Source of the DNA: Caloramator sp. mosi_1
GTDB lineage: Bacteria; Bacillota; Clostridia; Clostridiales; Caloramatoraceae
Assembly (NCBI RefSeq): GCF_028622835.1
Contig: NZ_CP117677.1
Coordinates: forward strand, 1,136,001-1,200,000
Reading direction: 5' to 3'
Length of the DNA stretch: 64,000 nt
The notes beneath the pieces were generated by a model, which saw only the letters and a list, made by a program, of their open reading frames with translations, made no database searches and had not been told where the DNA came from. The position numbers and the translations under genes are program-made. This document shows positions 12,078 through 21,836 of this stretch, piece by piece. Position 1 is the stretch's first letter; every line of letters starts with the position of its first letter.

Positions 12078-13456
12078 ATGTTTATAGATGACACTATAGC
12101 GGCAATTTCTACACCTGTTGGAGAAGGTGGAATTGGAATTGTTAGAATGTCCGAAAAGATTCTTTAAATATTATAGAAAAGATATTTAAAAGCTATAAAG
12201 GAAAAAATATTAAGGATATGAAGTCTTATACGATGATGTATGGATTTATAATAGATCCAAATACAGAGGAGAAGGTTGATGAAGTTATAATAAGTTATAT
12301 GAAGGCCCCAAATACTTATACAAGGGAAGATATAGTAGAAATTAACTGTCACGGTGGAGTTGTTGCAGTAAAGAGAATATTATCTTTAGTTTTAAAAAAT
12401 GGTGCAAGGCTTGCAGAACCAGGTGAATTTACAAAAAGGGCCTTTTAAATGGAAGAATAGATTTATCTCAAGCTGAGGCAGTTATTGATTTAATAAGAGC
12501 AAAGACAAGTGAAAGTATGCATATTGCATTAGAACAATCTCAAGGAAAATTATCACAAAAGATAAAAGGTATAATGAACAGGCTTTTAGGTATACTTGCC
12601 CACATAGAGGCATCAGTGGATTTTCCTGAAGATGATATTGAGAATGTTGTTTCATCTAAGATTATTAATGACTCAAATGAAATAATTAAGGAACTTGAAA
12701 ATTTAATTAAAAATGCTGAAACAGGAAAAATATTAAGAGAAGGTTTAAATACAAGTATAGTAGGTAAGCCTAATGTAGGAAAATCTTCTCTACTTAATGC
12801 ACTTTTAGAGGAAAAAGGGCAATTGTAACTGATATACCAGGTACAACAAGAGATGTTATTGAAGAATATATAAACATAAGAGGAATCCCTGTTAAAATTA
12901 TAGATACAGCCGGGATTAGAGAAACACAGGATATAGTTGAAAAAATAGGTGTTGAAAAGTCAAAGGAGTATATAGAAAAATCTGATTTAATTATTTTTAT
13001 GTTAGATTCAAGTAGACCACTTGATGATGAGGATTTTGAGATAATAGAGCTTATAAAGAGTAAGAAGGTAATAGTTGTAATTAATAAAATAGACTTACCT
13101 ATGAAATTAGATTTAGATATAATTAAAAGTAATTTCAGTGAAGAGAATATTTTATTTGCTTCTATTAACACAGAAAAGGGTATAGAGGATATAAAACAAA
13201 AATTGAAAATTTTGTATTCTCAGGAGAGGTAAAGTCAAAGGATATATTTGTTACTAATGTAAGACATAAGGATATATTGTTTAAGGCAAAGGAAAGTATA
13301 GAAAAGGGAATAGAAACTATAGAATTAGGACTTCCTTTAGATATTGCTTCTGTAGAGTATAAGGATGCATATTTAAAGCTGGGTGAAATAACTGGAGATA
13401 CAGCTGCAGAAGATATTATAGATAGGATATTTAGTGATTTTTGTATAGGTAAATAG
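12078..13456 (+). CDS. mnmE: tRNA modification GTPase MnmE (frame broken)
   Basis: With MnmG it installs the carboxymethylaminomethyl group on wobble uridine 34. N-terminal tetrahydrofolate-binding part starts [20 protein letters not shown]; the G domain has GKPNVGKSS (G1), DIPGTTRD (G2), DTAGIRET (G3) and NKID (G4). Restored sequence ends FSDFCIGK, and the catalytic C-terminal FCIGK motif is complete. About 460 residues. Frames break near 12160, 12445, 12820 and 13205. A TATAAT-like box lies near 12042. mnmG follows 11 bp later. Confidence 0.95.
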
Positions 13457-13467
13457 GAGGTGAGTTT

Positions 13468-15344
13468 TTGTATTTTGCGGGTAGCTATGACGTTATAGTA
13501 GTTGGAGCAGGACACGCAGGATGTGAGGCAGCTCTTGCGGCTGCAAGAATGGGATGTAAAACACTATGTATTACATTAAACTTAGATAGTATAGCAATGA
13601 TGGCTTGTAATCCTTCAATAGGAGGTACAGCAAAGGGACATTTGGTAAGAGAAGTAGATGCTCTTGGTGGACAAATGGGTATAGCTATTGATAATACATA
13701 TCTACAATCAAAAATGTTAAATACAGCTAAGGGACCAGCTGTTCAATCATTAAGAGCACAAGCAGATAAAAAAGATATCAGGAATATATGAAGCACGTTT
13801 TAGAAACACAGGAAAATTTAACCTTAAAGCAGGATGAAGTTGTTGCACTTGATGTAAAGGACAATAAAATAGTAGGTTTAAAGACTAAAAATGGTGCTTA
13901 TTTTGAATGTAAAACAGTAGTAATCACTTCGGGAACATATTTAAAGAGTAGAATAATAATTGGTGACGTCAGCTATAACGGAGGACCAAATGGTTTGTTC
14001 CCAGCAAATGAGCTTTCAGACAGCTTAAAAGAATTAGGGATAAGTCTAAGAAGATTTAAAACAGGTACTCCAGCCAGAATTAATAGAAGGTCTATAGATT
14101 TTTCTAAGATGACGATACAGCCAGGAGATGAAAGAGTAATACCCTTCTCCTTTATGTCAGACAATATTGAAAGGGTTCAAATACCTTGTTATTTAACTTA
14201 TACTACAGAGGAAACTCATAAAATAATAAAGGAAAATATACATAGATCACCACTTTTTACAGGAGATATTGAGGGTGTAGGTCCAAGATATTGTCCTTCA
14301 ATAGAAGATAAAATAGTAAAATTCCCTGATAAAGAAAGGCATCAAATATTTGTTGAACCAGAGGGAGAAAATACAGAAGAAATGTATATTCAGGGAATGT
14401 CAAGTTCAATGCCTGAGGATGTTCAAATAAAATTTTATCGATCAATTCCAGGTTTAGAAAATGCAGAAATAATGAGAACAGCCTATGCTATTGAATATGA
14501 TTGTATTGATCCTCAGCAACTTAAACTTTCACTTGAACTTAAATTTATTGAAGGATTATTCTTTGCTGGTCAGATAAATGGAACTTCAGGATATGAGGAG
14601 GCTGCTGCACAGGGAATAATAGCAGGTATTAATGCTGCACTTAAAGTTAAAAATAAGGAACCATTAATACTTGATAGGTCAGATGCGTATATTGGAGTAT
14701 TAATCGATGACTTAGTAACAAAGGGAACTAATGAACCCTATAGAATGATGACATCAAGGGCAGAATATAGATTACTTTTAAGACAGGATAATGCAGATTT
14801 AAGATTGACAGAGAAGGGATATAATGTAGGTCTTGTAACAGAGGAGAGATACCAAAGATACTTAAAGAGAAAAAGGCTATTGAGGAGGAAATTCAAAGAA
14901 TTAAAAAGGTTACGTTGCCTCCAAGCGAAGAAGTAAATGAGTTTTTAAGAAGAAATAATAGTTCAGAGATAAAGTCAGGAATACATCTTTATGATTTAAT
15001 AAAAAGACCTGAACTAACTTATGAGTTAACAAAGGAAATCGATAAAGAAAGACCTGATATTCCTTATGATGTTGCAAGAGAAGTTGAAAATCAAATAAAG
15101 TATGACGGATATATACAGAAACAACTTCAACAGGTAGAACAGTTTAAAAAGATAGAGCAAAAAGAATTCCTGATTTTATTGATTATAACCAAATACAGGG
15201 GCTTAGAATTGAAGCACAGCAGAAACTTTCAAAGATAAGACCTCAGAACATAGGTCAGGCTTCAAGAATATCTGGAGTATCACCAGCAGATATTTCAGTA
15301 CTTCTTATATACTTAGAACAGCTAAGAAGAAAAAGGGAGAGTAG
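13468..15344 (+). CDS. mnmG: tRNA uridine carboxymethylaminomethyl synthase MnmG (frame broken)
   Basis: FAD-binding partner of MnmE (GidA). The dinucleotide-binding motif is [21 protein letters not shown] near the N-terminus; [20 protein letters not shown] and [12 protein letters not shown] are family signatures, and the C-terminal helical domain runs through [10 protein letters not shown] and [19 protein letters not shown]. About 626 residues. The start is TTG 13468 with AGGAGGTGAG upstream. Breaks near 13785, 14870, 15162 and 15333 (the last restores the stop TAG at 15342). Confidence 0.95.
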
Positions 15345-15346
15345 TT

Positions 15347-16063
15347 ATGGAATTAAAGGAACTTCTTTTGAGGGTGCAAAGGTATATGGTATTGAATTAG
15401 ATCAAAACAAAATAGAGCAGTTTATGCTCTATAAAGAATTATTAAAGGAATGGAATGAAAAAATAAATTTAACAGCTATAACTGATGATGAAGGAATAAT
15501 AAAAAGCACTTTATAGATTCAATTTCAATAGTTAAAAGTGGATATATAAAGGAAGGAATAAAGGTTATTGATGTTGGCACTGGAGCAGGATTTCCAGGTA
15601 TACCGATAAAGATAATAAATCCCAATGTAGAAGTAGTACTACTTGACTCATTAAATAAGAGGATTAACTTTTTAAATGATGTTATATCTAAGCTTGGACT
15701 TAAAGGTATAGTTGCAGTACACGGAAGAGCAGAGGATATGGCAAGAAAAGAAGATTATAGAGAAAAATTTGATATTGTAACAGCAAGAGCAGTAGCAAAT
15801 ATGATGGTTCTTACAGAGTACTGTATGCCATATGTAAAGGTTGGAGGTAAGTTTATTGCTCTAAAAGGTCCTTCAGCATATGAAGAGGTAGAAGAAGCAA
15901 AAATGCAATTGGTACTTTAGGAGGAAAATTAAATAGTATTGTAGAAACTAATATATTAGGTGAGGATATTAAGCATAACCTTGTTATAGTCGATAAAATA
16001 AAGAGCACTGATAAAAGATATCCAAGAAAACCAGCTCAGATTGAAAAGAAGCCTCTAAGATGA
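15347..16063 (+). CDS. rsmG: 16S rRNA (guanine-527 N7) methyltransferase RsmG (frame broken)
   Basis: SAM-dependent methyltransferase (GidB). After repair: [33 protein letters not shown], the SAM motif [17 protein letters not shown], and C-terminal [14 protein letters not shown]. About 239 residues. The start overlaps the end of mnmG by a 2-bp gap, the usual gidA-gidB pairing. Frames break near 15370, 15505 and 15900. Confidence 0.94.
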
Positions 16064-16092
16064 ATTTTAATATTTTAAAAGGGATGGTGGAT

Positions 16093-16891
16093 ATGAGGGC
16101 TGAAAAAGAAATTATTAATATACCAATAACTAAAATCAGACAAAATATGTATCAGCCAAGAAAAGTATTTAACCAAGAAGCACTACTTGAACTTTCGGAG
16201 TCAATAAGGGAGTTCGGAGTATTACAACCTATAAGTGTACGAAGAATAGATGATAATTTATTTGAATTAGTTGCAGGGAGAGAAGGTTAAGGGCATCTCA
16301 ACTTGCAGGATTAACAGAAATACCTGCAATAGTTGTAGATATAACAGATACTGAATCAGCTGTACTCGCACTTATTGAGAATCTCCAAAGAGAAGATTTA
16401 AACTATATTGAAGAGGCAGAAGGATATTTTAATTTAATTAAAGAACACGGTTTTACGCAAGAGGAGTTAGCGGTTAGAATAGGAAAAAACAGTCTACTAT
16501 TGCTAATAAGCTTAGATTATTAAAACTGTCAAATGAAGTGAAAGAGAGACTTATAAGTGAAGGGTTAACAGAAAGACACGCAAGAGCGTTACTCAAGCTT
16601 GAGGATGACGAATTACAAAAAAGGTAATAGATGAAATTATAAAAAAGGTTTAACAGTTAAAAAGACTGAGGAATTGATTGAAAAAATTGTAAATGAGAGA
16701 CAAGAAAAAGTAAAAATAACAAAAATAAAAACAACAAGTATAAATGGAATATAAATACAAAAATAATAACTAATACCATAAAACAAATTATGGAAAAAAG
16801 TGGAATAGAAGCAGAGTACAAACAAAAAGAGTTAGAGGATTGTTTAGAAATAGTAGTGAGAATTCCAAAAAGTGAGAAACAAAAAGTGTAA
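16093..16891 (+). CDS. noc: Nucleoid occlusion protein Noc (ParB family, frame broken)
   Basis: ParB-like DNA-binding protein. It has the CTPase/ParB N-terminal part ([40 protein letters not shown]), the [12 protein letters not shown] motif, a helix-turn-helix ([23 protein letters not shown]) and a C-terminal dimerization part. Location directly after rsmG and before soj-spo0J, with the true ParB encoded later, identifies it as Noc rather than ParB; this rests on synteny. The start at 16093 follows GGGATGG. Frames break near 16286, 16490, 16620, 16645 and 16750. Confidence 0.85.
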
Positions 16892-16904
16892 AAAGAATAT
16901 TCTG

Positions 16905-16932
16905 AAAAAAGGCCTATTAGGCCTTTTATATT
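16905..16932. terminator. bidirectional terminator noc / GDT1 gene
   Basis: AAAAGGCC, a 5-nt loop, GGCCTTTT, with A's before and T's after, placed between the convergent noc and the minus-strand membrane gene. Confidence 0.8.
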
Positions 16933-17194
16933 TTTCTAAAAGCAGTAATATTCCTATAGTAATAAAGGCTATTGCAGCACCCTTTTGTATATATTGGGGT
17001 GGGATAATACTACTTAATTTATCTCCTAATACAACAGCAACTAAGGAAGAACAAATTAAGGCTAAGCTTGAACCAATAAATATTATTGATTTTTGTTTTG
17101 AATTGGCAGAGAGCATCATAGTTGCAATTTGTGTTTTATCACCTAATTCGGCTAAGAAAATTGTTATAAAAGTTGAAAATAATAATTTTATCAT
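16917..17194 (-). CDS. TMEM165/GDT1 (UPF0016) family transporter, half-size
   Basis: Starts [27 protein letters not shown]; the ELGDKTQ motif is the hallmark of the UPF0016/GDT1 cation transporter family, linked to Mn/Ca transport. About 90 residues with three hydrophobic segments, the half-length form seen in Clostridia that would pair or dimerize. The open frame runs on through the terminator hairpin to 16844, but a lost A in the AAAA run near 16922 would give a natural stop (EKYKKA-stop at 16917); this end is inferred. Confidence 0.8.
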
Positions 17195-17247
17195 AAAATC
17201 CTCCTAAATGTATTTAAACTAATTCATTCTTACTGTAAAATATATTA

Positions 17248-17261
17248 TATGACGTGTCATA
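17248..17261. promoter_or_regulatory. palindrome upstream of soj
   Basis: TATGACGTGTCATA, a 6-2-6 palindrome in the 90-bp divergent gap between the GDT1 gene and soj, within A/T-rich promoter-like sequence. It is not a parS match. It may be an operator, but nothing here identifies the protein. Confidence 0.35.
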
Positions 17262-17284
17262 ATATACATTGGGGTGTAATTTTA

Positions 17285-18050
17285 ATGGGAAAAATAATAT
17301 CCATATTTAATCAAAAGGGTGGTGTTGGGAAAACTACTACCAGTATCAATTTAGCTGCGTATATTGCAAGTTTTGGGAAAAAGTTTTATCTGTTGATATA
17401 GATCCACAGGGAAACACAACAAGTGGTTTAGGTGTAGATAAAGATACTTTAGAGTATTCTATGTATGATGTTATAATGGGATTAGATGCAAATAAAGCAA
17501 TAGTTGAAGTTTTTGAGAATTTATATTTACTTCCTTCAAATGTTGAATTGGCAGGTGCAGAAATAGAATTAACGGCAAGAATTAATAGAGAGAGTAAATT
17601 AAAGGAGGCGTTAATGGGTATAAAGGATGATTATGACTATATCTTCATTGACTGTCCGCCTTCCCTTGGGTTATTATCAATTAATGCACTTACAGCTTCA
17701 GATAGTGTGCTTATTCCTATTCAATGTGAATTTTATGCACTTGAAGGGGTAGGGCAATTGATGAATACCATTCAGTTAGTTAAAAAGAGTTTAAACCCAA
17801 AGCTGGATATACAGGGTGTAATTATGAGTATGTTTGATGGTAGAACTAATCTTTCTATTGAGGTTGTAGAAGAAGCAAAAAATATTTTAAAGGAAAGGTG
17901 TATACTACAATTATTCCAAGAAACGTTAAATTGGCAGAGGCACCAAGCCACGGTATACCTATAATGCTGTATGATAAAAGTTCAAGAGGAGCAGAGGCAT
18001 ATATGGAGCTTGCAAAAGAATTTTTAGAATATGATGAAGGAGGATATTGA
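17285..18050 (+). CDS. soj: Chromosome partitioning ATPase Soj/ParA (frame broken)
   Basis: Deviant Walker A ATPase that works with ParB in origin segregation and sporulation. [20 protein letters not shown] includes the KGGVGKTT motif; [16 protein letters not shown] is the Walker B region; [15 protein letters not shown] is a family C-terminal motif. About 256 residues. Frames break near 17383, 17880 and 17925. The stop is one base before the spo0J ATG, so they form one operon. Confidence 0.95.
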
Positions 18051-18051
18051 T

Positions 18052-18891
18052 ATGACTGCAAAAAGAGTGCATTAGGTAAGGGATTAGGTGCTCTAATACC
18101 AGAAGTTGAAAATAAAGGCCAAGAGGGTGTAAAGGAAGTCGATATAAATGATGTTTTTCCAAACGAGGAACAGCCAAGAAAAAATATTGACACAGAAAAA
18201 ATAGAACAATTGGCACAATCAATAAAGGAACACGGTATAATACAGCCTATAATAGTAAAAAAGAAGGTGAATATTTTAAAATTATTGCAGGAGAAAGAAG
18301 ATGGCGTGCAGCAAGGCTTGCAGGGTTAAAAAAGTACCTGTTATAGAAAAGGAAATTAGTGAAAAGGAAGTAATGGAGATTTCATTAATAGAAAACATAC
18401 AAAGAGAGGATTTAAACCCTATTGAAGAGGCTCTTGCATATAAAAAGCTTATTGATGAATTTGGTTTAACTCAGGATGAGTTAGCTAAAAGGCTTGGAAA
18501 ATCAAGACCTGCAATTACAAACTCTTTAAGACTTTTAAATTTAGATAAAAGAGTAATAGATATGATTTTAAATTTAGATATAACTGAGGGACACGGTAAA
18601 GTTATTGCAGGAATAGAAGATAAAAATAATCAGTATGAAATAGCAATAAAGGTTGTAAATGAAGGATTGAATGTAAGGCAAACAGAAAAGTTAATTCAAA
18701 ATTTTAATAATATGATGGATAAAAAGAAAAAAAGAAGTAAAAGATATATATATCAAGGATATTGAAGATAGATTGAAGAATGTCTTTGGTACAAAGGTAA
18801 GCATAAATAAGGGTAGAAAAAAGGGAAAATTGAGATAGAATATTATAGCGAAGACGATTTACAAAGAATATTAGATATATTAAATTTATAA
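18052..18891 (+). CDS. parB: Chromosome partitioning protein Spo0J/ParB (frame broken)
   Basis: Binds parS and spreads on DNA as a CTP-dependent clamp. It starts KSALGKGLGALIPEV, has the basic GERRWRAARLAG motif, LIENIQREDLNPIEEA, the helix-turn-helix TQDELAKRLGKSRPAITNSL, and a C-terminal dimerization region ending LQRILDILNL. About 281 residues. Frames break near 18062, 18262, 18740 and 18822. A perfect parS lies 5 bp after its stop. Confidence 0.95.
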
Positions 18892-18896
18892 CAAAA

Positions 18897-18912
18897 TGTT
18901 TCACGTGAAACA
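18897..18912. promoter_or_regulatory. parS: parS centromere site
   Basis: TGTTTCACGTGAAACA, a perfect 16-bp match to the bacterial parS palindrome, immediately downstream of spo0J. It is the ParB loading site near the origin. Confidence 0.95.
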
Positions 18913-18931
18913 TAAAAAAGGGGTTGATTTT

Positions 18932-19423
18932 ATGGAATTTATAAAAAACTTTTTCAGGCTTATGGCCTTTTTATTAACATAGGTATATTAATATTAGTTC
19001 TTTTAATTTTATTTTTAGAAATATTAAACAGAGTAGAGCTTAACAGAATAGAAAAGCGTTATAGAAGGTTAATGAAGGGTAACAATAATAAAAATTTAGA
19101 AGAATTAATAATGCAATATACAGATAATATTGATAAGGCATTAGAAGAGGTTAATAAAAACACACAATTATACAATGATGTAAACCAAAGATTAAAAAAT
19201 GCATACAAAAAGTAGGTATTGTAAGATATAGAGCCTTTGATGATGTAGGAAGTGATTTAAGTTTTTCAGTTGCACTTTTAGATGAAAATAATGATGGAAT
19301 AGTACTTACTGGTCTTTTGGAAGAAGCGAGTGCACTACCTTTGCAAAACCTATAGAAAATGGTATTTCTAAATATGATTTGTCAGACGAAGAAAAACAAG
19401 CATTAGAACAGGCACTTAAGTAA
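18932..19423 (+). CDS. DUF4446 family membrane-anchored protein (frame broken)
   Basis: An N-terminal transmembrane segment (around residues 10-35, FINIGILILVLLILFLEIL) is followed by a coiled region and a conserved C-terminal block VGIVRYRAFDDVGSDLSFSV and DGIVLTGLFGRSE. This matches DUF4446 proteins, which are often encoded next to soj-spo0J in Clostridia; the function is unknown. About 164 residues. Frames break near 18955, 19200 and 19325. The upstream gap contains parS, and a hairpin follows the stop. Confidence 0.85.
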
Positions 19424-19427
19424 TAAT

Positions 19428-19468
19428 AAAGCACCTCCTGTGAAATAATAAAAACAGGAGGTGCTTTT
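19428..19468 (+). terminator. terminator-like hairpin containing the next gene's ribosome site
   Basis: Perfect 13-bp stem AAAGCACCTCCTG / CAGGAGGTGCTTT with a 14-nt loop, then one more T and the ATG of the next gene. It can end DUF4446 transcripts, but its 3' arm is the AGGAGGTG ribosome site of the following gene, so read-through mRNA would have that site masked. Confidence 0.8.
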
Positions 19469-19723
19469 ATGATTATAAGTGTTCAGGATAATCTAAGGGA
19501 AGTAATATTGAATTTAGAGAGTTTGGGTTATAATGTTCATAAATTTAGTGAGGGTGTACCTTCAGATGTATATATTTATAAGGACGAAGAACTTGGTTTA
19601 TCTAATTTAACAAATCATATAAAAACATCTGATAGAGGAGCACTTCTTATAAATATAGATAATAAAAGTATGAAAGAAATTCTGTATGCCATTAATAATA
19701 GAACCTATTCACCTCTATTTTAG
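19469..19723 (+). CDS. YkuS family protein (UPF0180)
   Basis: 84-residue soluble protein resembling the UPF0180/YkuS family: SVQDNLREVILNLESLGYNV at the start, and a C-terminal stretch ending in helix-forming residues. Function unknown. The frame is intact. Translation depends on an AGGAGGTG site buried in the preceding hairpin. Assignment rests on size and the N-terminal pattern, so it is moderate. Confidence 0.6.
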   Translation: MIISVQDNLREVILNLESLGYNVHKFSEGVPSDVYIYKDEELGLSNLTNHIKTSDRGALLINIDNKSMKEILYAINNRTYSPLF

Positions 19724-19791
19724 TCAAATCGTATAAAAAATCAGTTTTATAATTGCGGGGAATAAGTGGTATGTTCAAGAAAATAATATAT

Positions 19792-20370
19792 CTATTCTAT
19801 TGCAACTTTACAATTGTAAATTTGTTTTATAGCCATATAAATGCTTGTTGTTATAACTTCAGCCATTTTCATTACAATACTTAATCTTGTATTTTGTAGT
19901 ACTATATATTCCATAAAACCAGAACTATTAACGATACCAGTTACACTTATATCTCCTATAGGCTGAAGTTTTTGTTAACACCTGCACCTGGATAAACAGG
20001 TCCCTTTATTAAATTTATATTGCCTATATTTTCAGTTTTTCCGAGAGATGCATCTACAGCTAAAACTAAAGGATTTTTATGTTATTATATATAAAGTCAA
20101 TATGTTCATCTAAATTTTTAGCGTGTACGGGAGTATTAAGGGTTCCAAATATATCTATATTTTTGTTTAAGGTTAATCTGTTGAGTTTATAACCAACGAG
20201 GGGACCTAAGCAATCTCCTGTAGATCTGTCTGTACCTATACAAAGTATAACTAATTTTTTATTATATATGTCATTATCTATAATTACCTCTATTAACTTT
20301 TTAGAAAGTAGATAGCTGGAGTTTATGTTGTTTATGTTGGTTGAAAAAATATATTATTATTTATAGACAT
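19792..20370 (-). CDS. yyaC: Spore protease YyaC (DUF1256, frame broken)
   Basis: Reading the minus strand with small repairs gives [45 protein letters not shown] and [20 protein letters not shown], the conserved blocks of YyaC, a sporulation protein related to the GPR germination protease. About 193 residues. The open frames are too broken to be seen as one. Breaks near 20349, 20082 and 19976. The ribosome site GGGAGG lies in a hairpin arm (20374-20425). Confidence 0.87.
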
Positions 20371-20373
20371 AGT

Positions 20374-20425
20374 AAAACCTCCCATTTTTCTATATAGTAA
20401 GTTTATCCAAATGGGAGGTTTTATA
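20374..20425 (-). terminator. hairpin after AI-2E gene, masking the yyaC ribosome site
   Basis: Arms AAAACCTCCCATTT and AAATGGGAGGTTTT, separated by 24 nt. On the minus strand it follows the permease stop, and its 3' arm supplies GGGAGG for yyaC, seven bases before the ATG. The loop contains GGATAAACTT, which resembles a sigma-F -10 element. Confidence 0.7.
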
Positions 20426-20428
20426 TTC

Positions 20429-21471
20429 CTATAAAATTTTTGTTTTCTTTAATATGTTATATAATACCATTAGAAAAATGAGATATATCATACCTATAAA
20501 ACCATAGGCCTTTATACCTATAAAAATAGCAGCTAAAACTGCAACTGGATGAAGACCAAGCGAGGCAGATACAAGTTTAGGTTCTAATATTTGACGTACA
20601 ACGGTAACTAAAAGATATAATATAAATATTCCAATAGCAATAATATAATTTTTAGTTATTATAAAATAAAGAGCAACAGCAGTATAAACTGCTCCAATTC
20701 CTAATATAGGTAAAACGTCAAATATAGCAGAAATAATACTTAATATTAAGGCATACTTTATGTTTAATATTGAAAAACCTATATATGTTTCTAAAAATGT
20801 AAGTGTAACAATAAAGGAATATGCTCTCATATAACTTGTTAAAGATTTATTTAATTCCTCAACAATCAATGAAAATTTTCTTTTTCCATCAGGTGTAAAT
20901 ATATTTAATATTGAGGCTCTAAAGTTTAGCATATCTTTACTAAAGAAATAAGAAGATATAAGAGAAACAAAAAGTATTAAAAATATAACAGGAAGTTGTA
21001 TTATAATAGACAACAATTTATTTAGTGCTGCTAAGGATATATCTAAACTTGTATATGCAAACTTTGTAATCTGTTCATTTATTTTTGAACAATAGTTGGA
21101 TCAATTGTGTCATAATATAATCTTAATTTATCAAAGTATTCTTGAATGTATGGAATAAATGTGTTAACGTTAGGTATAGAAGATATAAGTTGTTTTATCT
21201 CAAAGGTTATTTTTGTGAAAATACCAATCAGTAATAAAATAAATATAGAATAGACTAAAAGGACAGAAGCTAATGATGCAATAGAATCCTTAAATTTTAA
21301 TTTGTGTTTTAAAAATTTTACTAATGGTAAAGAAATTAAGGAAACAATAATTCCTATAACAAATGGAAGTGTATAGGACAAGGTTGAAAAAAATATAAAA
21401 AATACTAAAGTATAAATAGCTATGAAAATAGCAAAATTTCTTAATTTAATTAGAAATAATTTGTCAAACAT
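20429..21471 (-). CDS. AI-2E family (UPF0118) permease (frame broken)
   Basis: Polytopic membrane protein of the AI-2 exporter/UPF0118 family, about 347 residues. The N-terminal half has paired hydrophobic helices (IAIYTLVFFIFFSTL), and the C-terminal half carries the family motif region ILEPKLVSASLGLHPVAVLA. Some members are sporulation proteins (YtvI); the substrate here cannot be told. One lost A near 21086 (TIVQKINEQI) splits it. It lies upstream of yyaC on the same strand. Confidence 0.88.
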
Positions 21472-21542
21472 ACATAAAACCTCCTTTATTTTAACATTAT
21501 ATCACAATAAATAATAATAATCATCTGGAAGAGGTGAAAATT

Positions 21543-21836
21543 ATGAATAATTTAGACAATCAAGTATTCTTAGAAACTGCAGAGATTTTAAAGGTTATAG
21601 GTCACCCTATTAGACTGTGCATATTAAAGGGGTTATATGTTGAAGGTGAAAAAAATGTAACTACTATGCAAGGATGTTTAAATATTCCACAATCTACTGT
21701 TTCACAACATATTGGAATTTTAAAAAATAAAGGTATTATAAAGGGAAGGAGAAATGGACTTGAAATAAATTATTCCATATGCAATGAAAAGGTTATTAAA
21801 ATATTGGAGACCTTATTAAAAGAGGAATTGATATGA
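21543..21836 (+). CDS. ArsR-family transcriptional regulator
   Basis: 97-residue winged helix protein: ILKVIGHPIRLCILKGLYVEG, then the recognition helix NIPQSTVSQHIGILKNKGII, the ArsR/SmtB pattern. No ArsR metal-binding ELCVCDL-type motif is seen; a Cys is present in MQGCLNIP and in CILKG, so a thiol or sulfide sensor is conceivable. The frame is intact. The start ATG 21543 follows GAGGTG. Its stop overlaps the ATG of the sigma-54 activator (ATGA), so they share an operon. Confidence 0.9.
   Translation: MNNLDNQVFLETAEILKVIGHPIRLCILKGLYVEGEKNVTTMQGCLNIPQSTVSQHIGILKNKGIIKGRRNGLEINYSICNEKVIKILETLLKEELI

Noticed and set aside
16060-16092. Earlier start of Noc at 16060
   Set aside because: It would overlap the end of rsmG; the ATG at 16093 has a good ribosome site and the right N-terminus.
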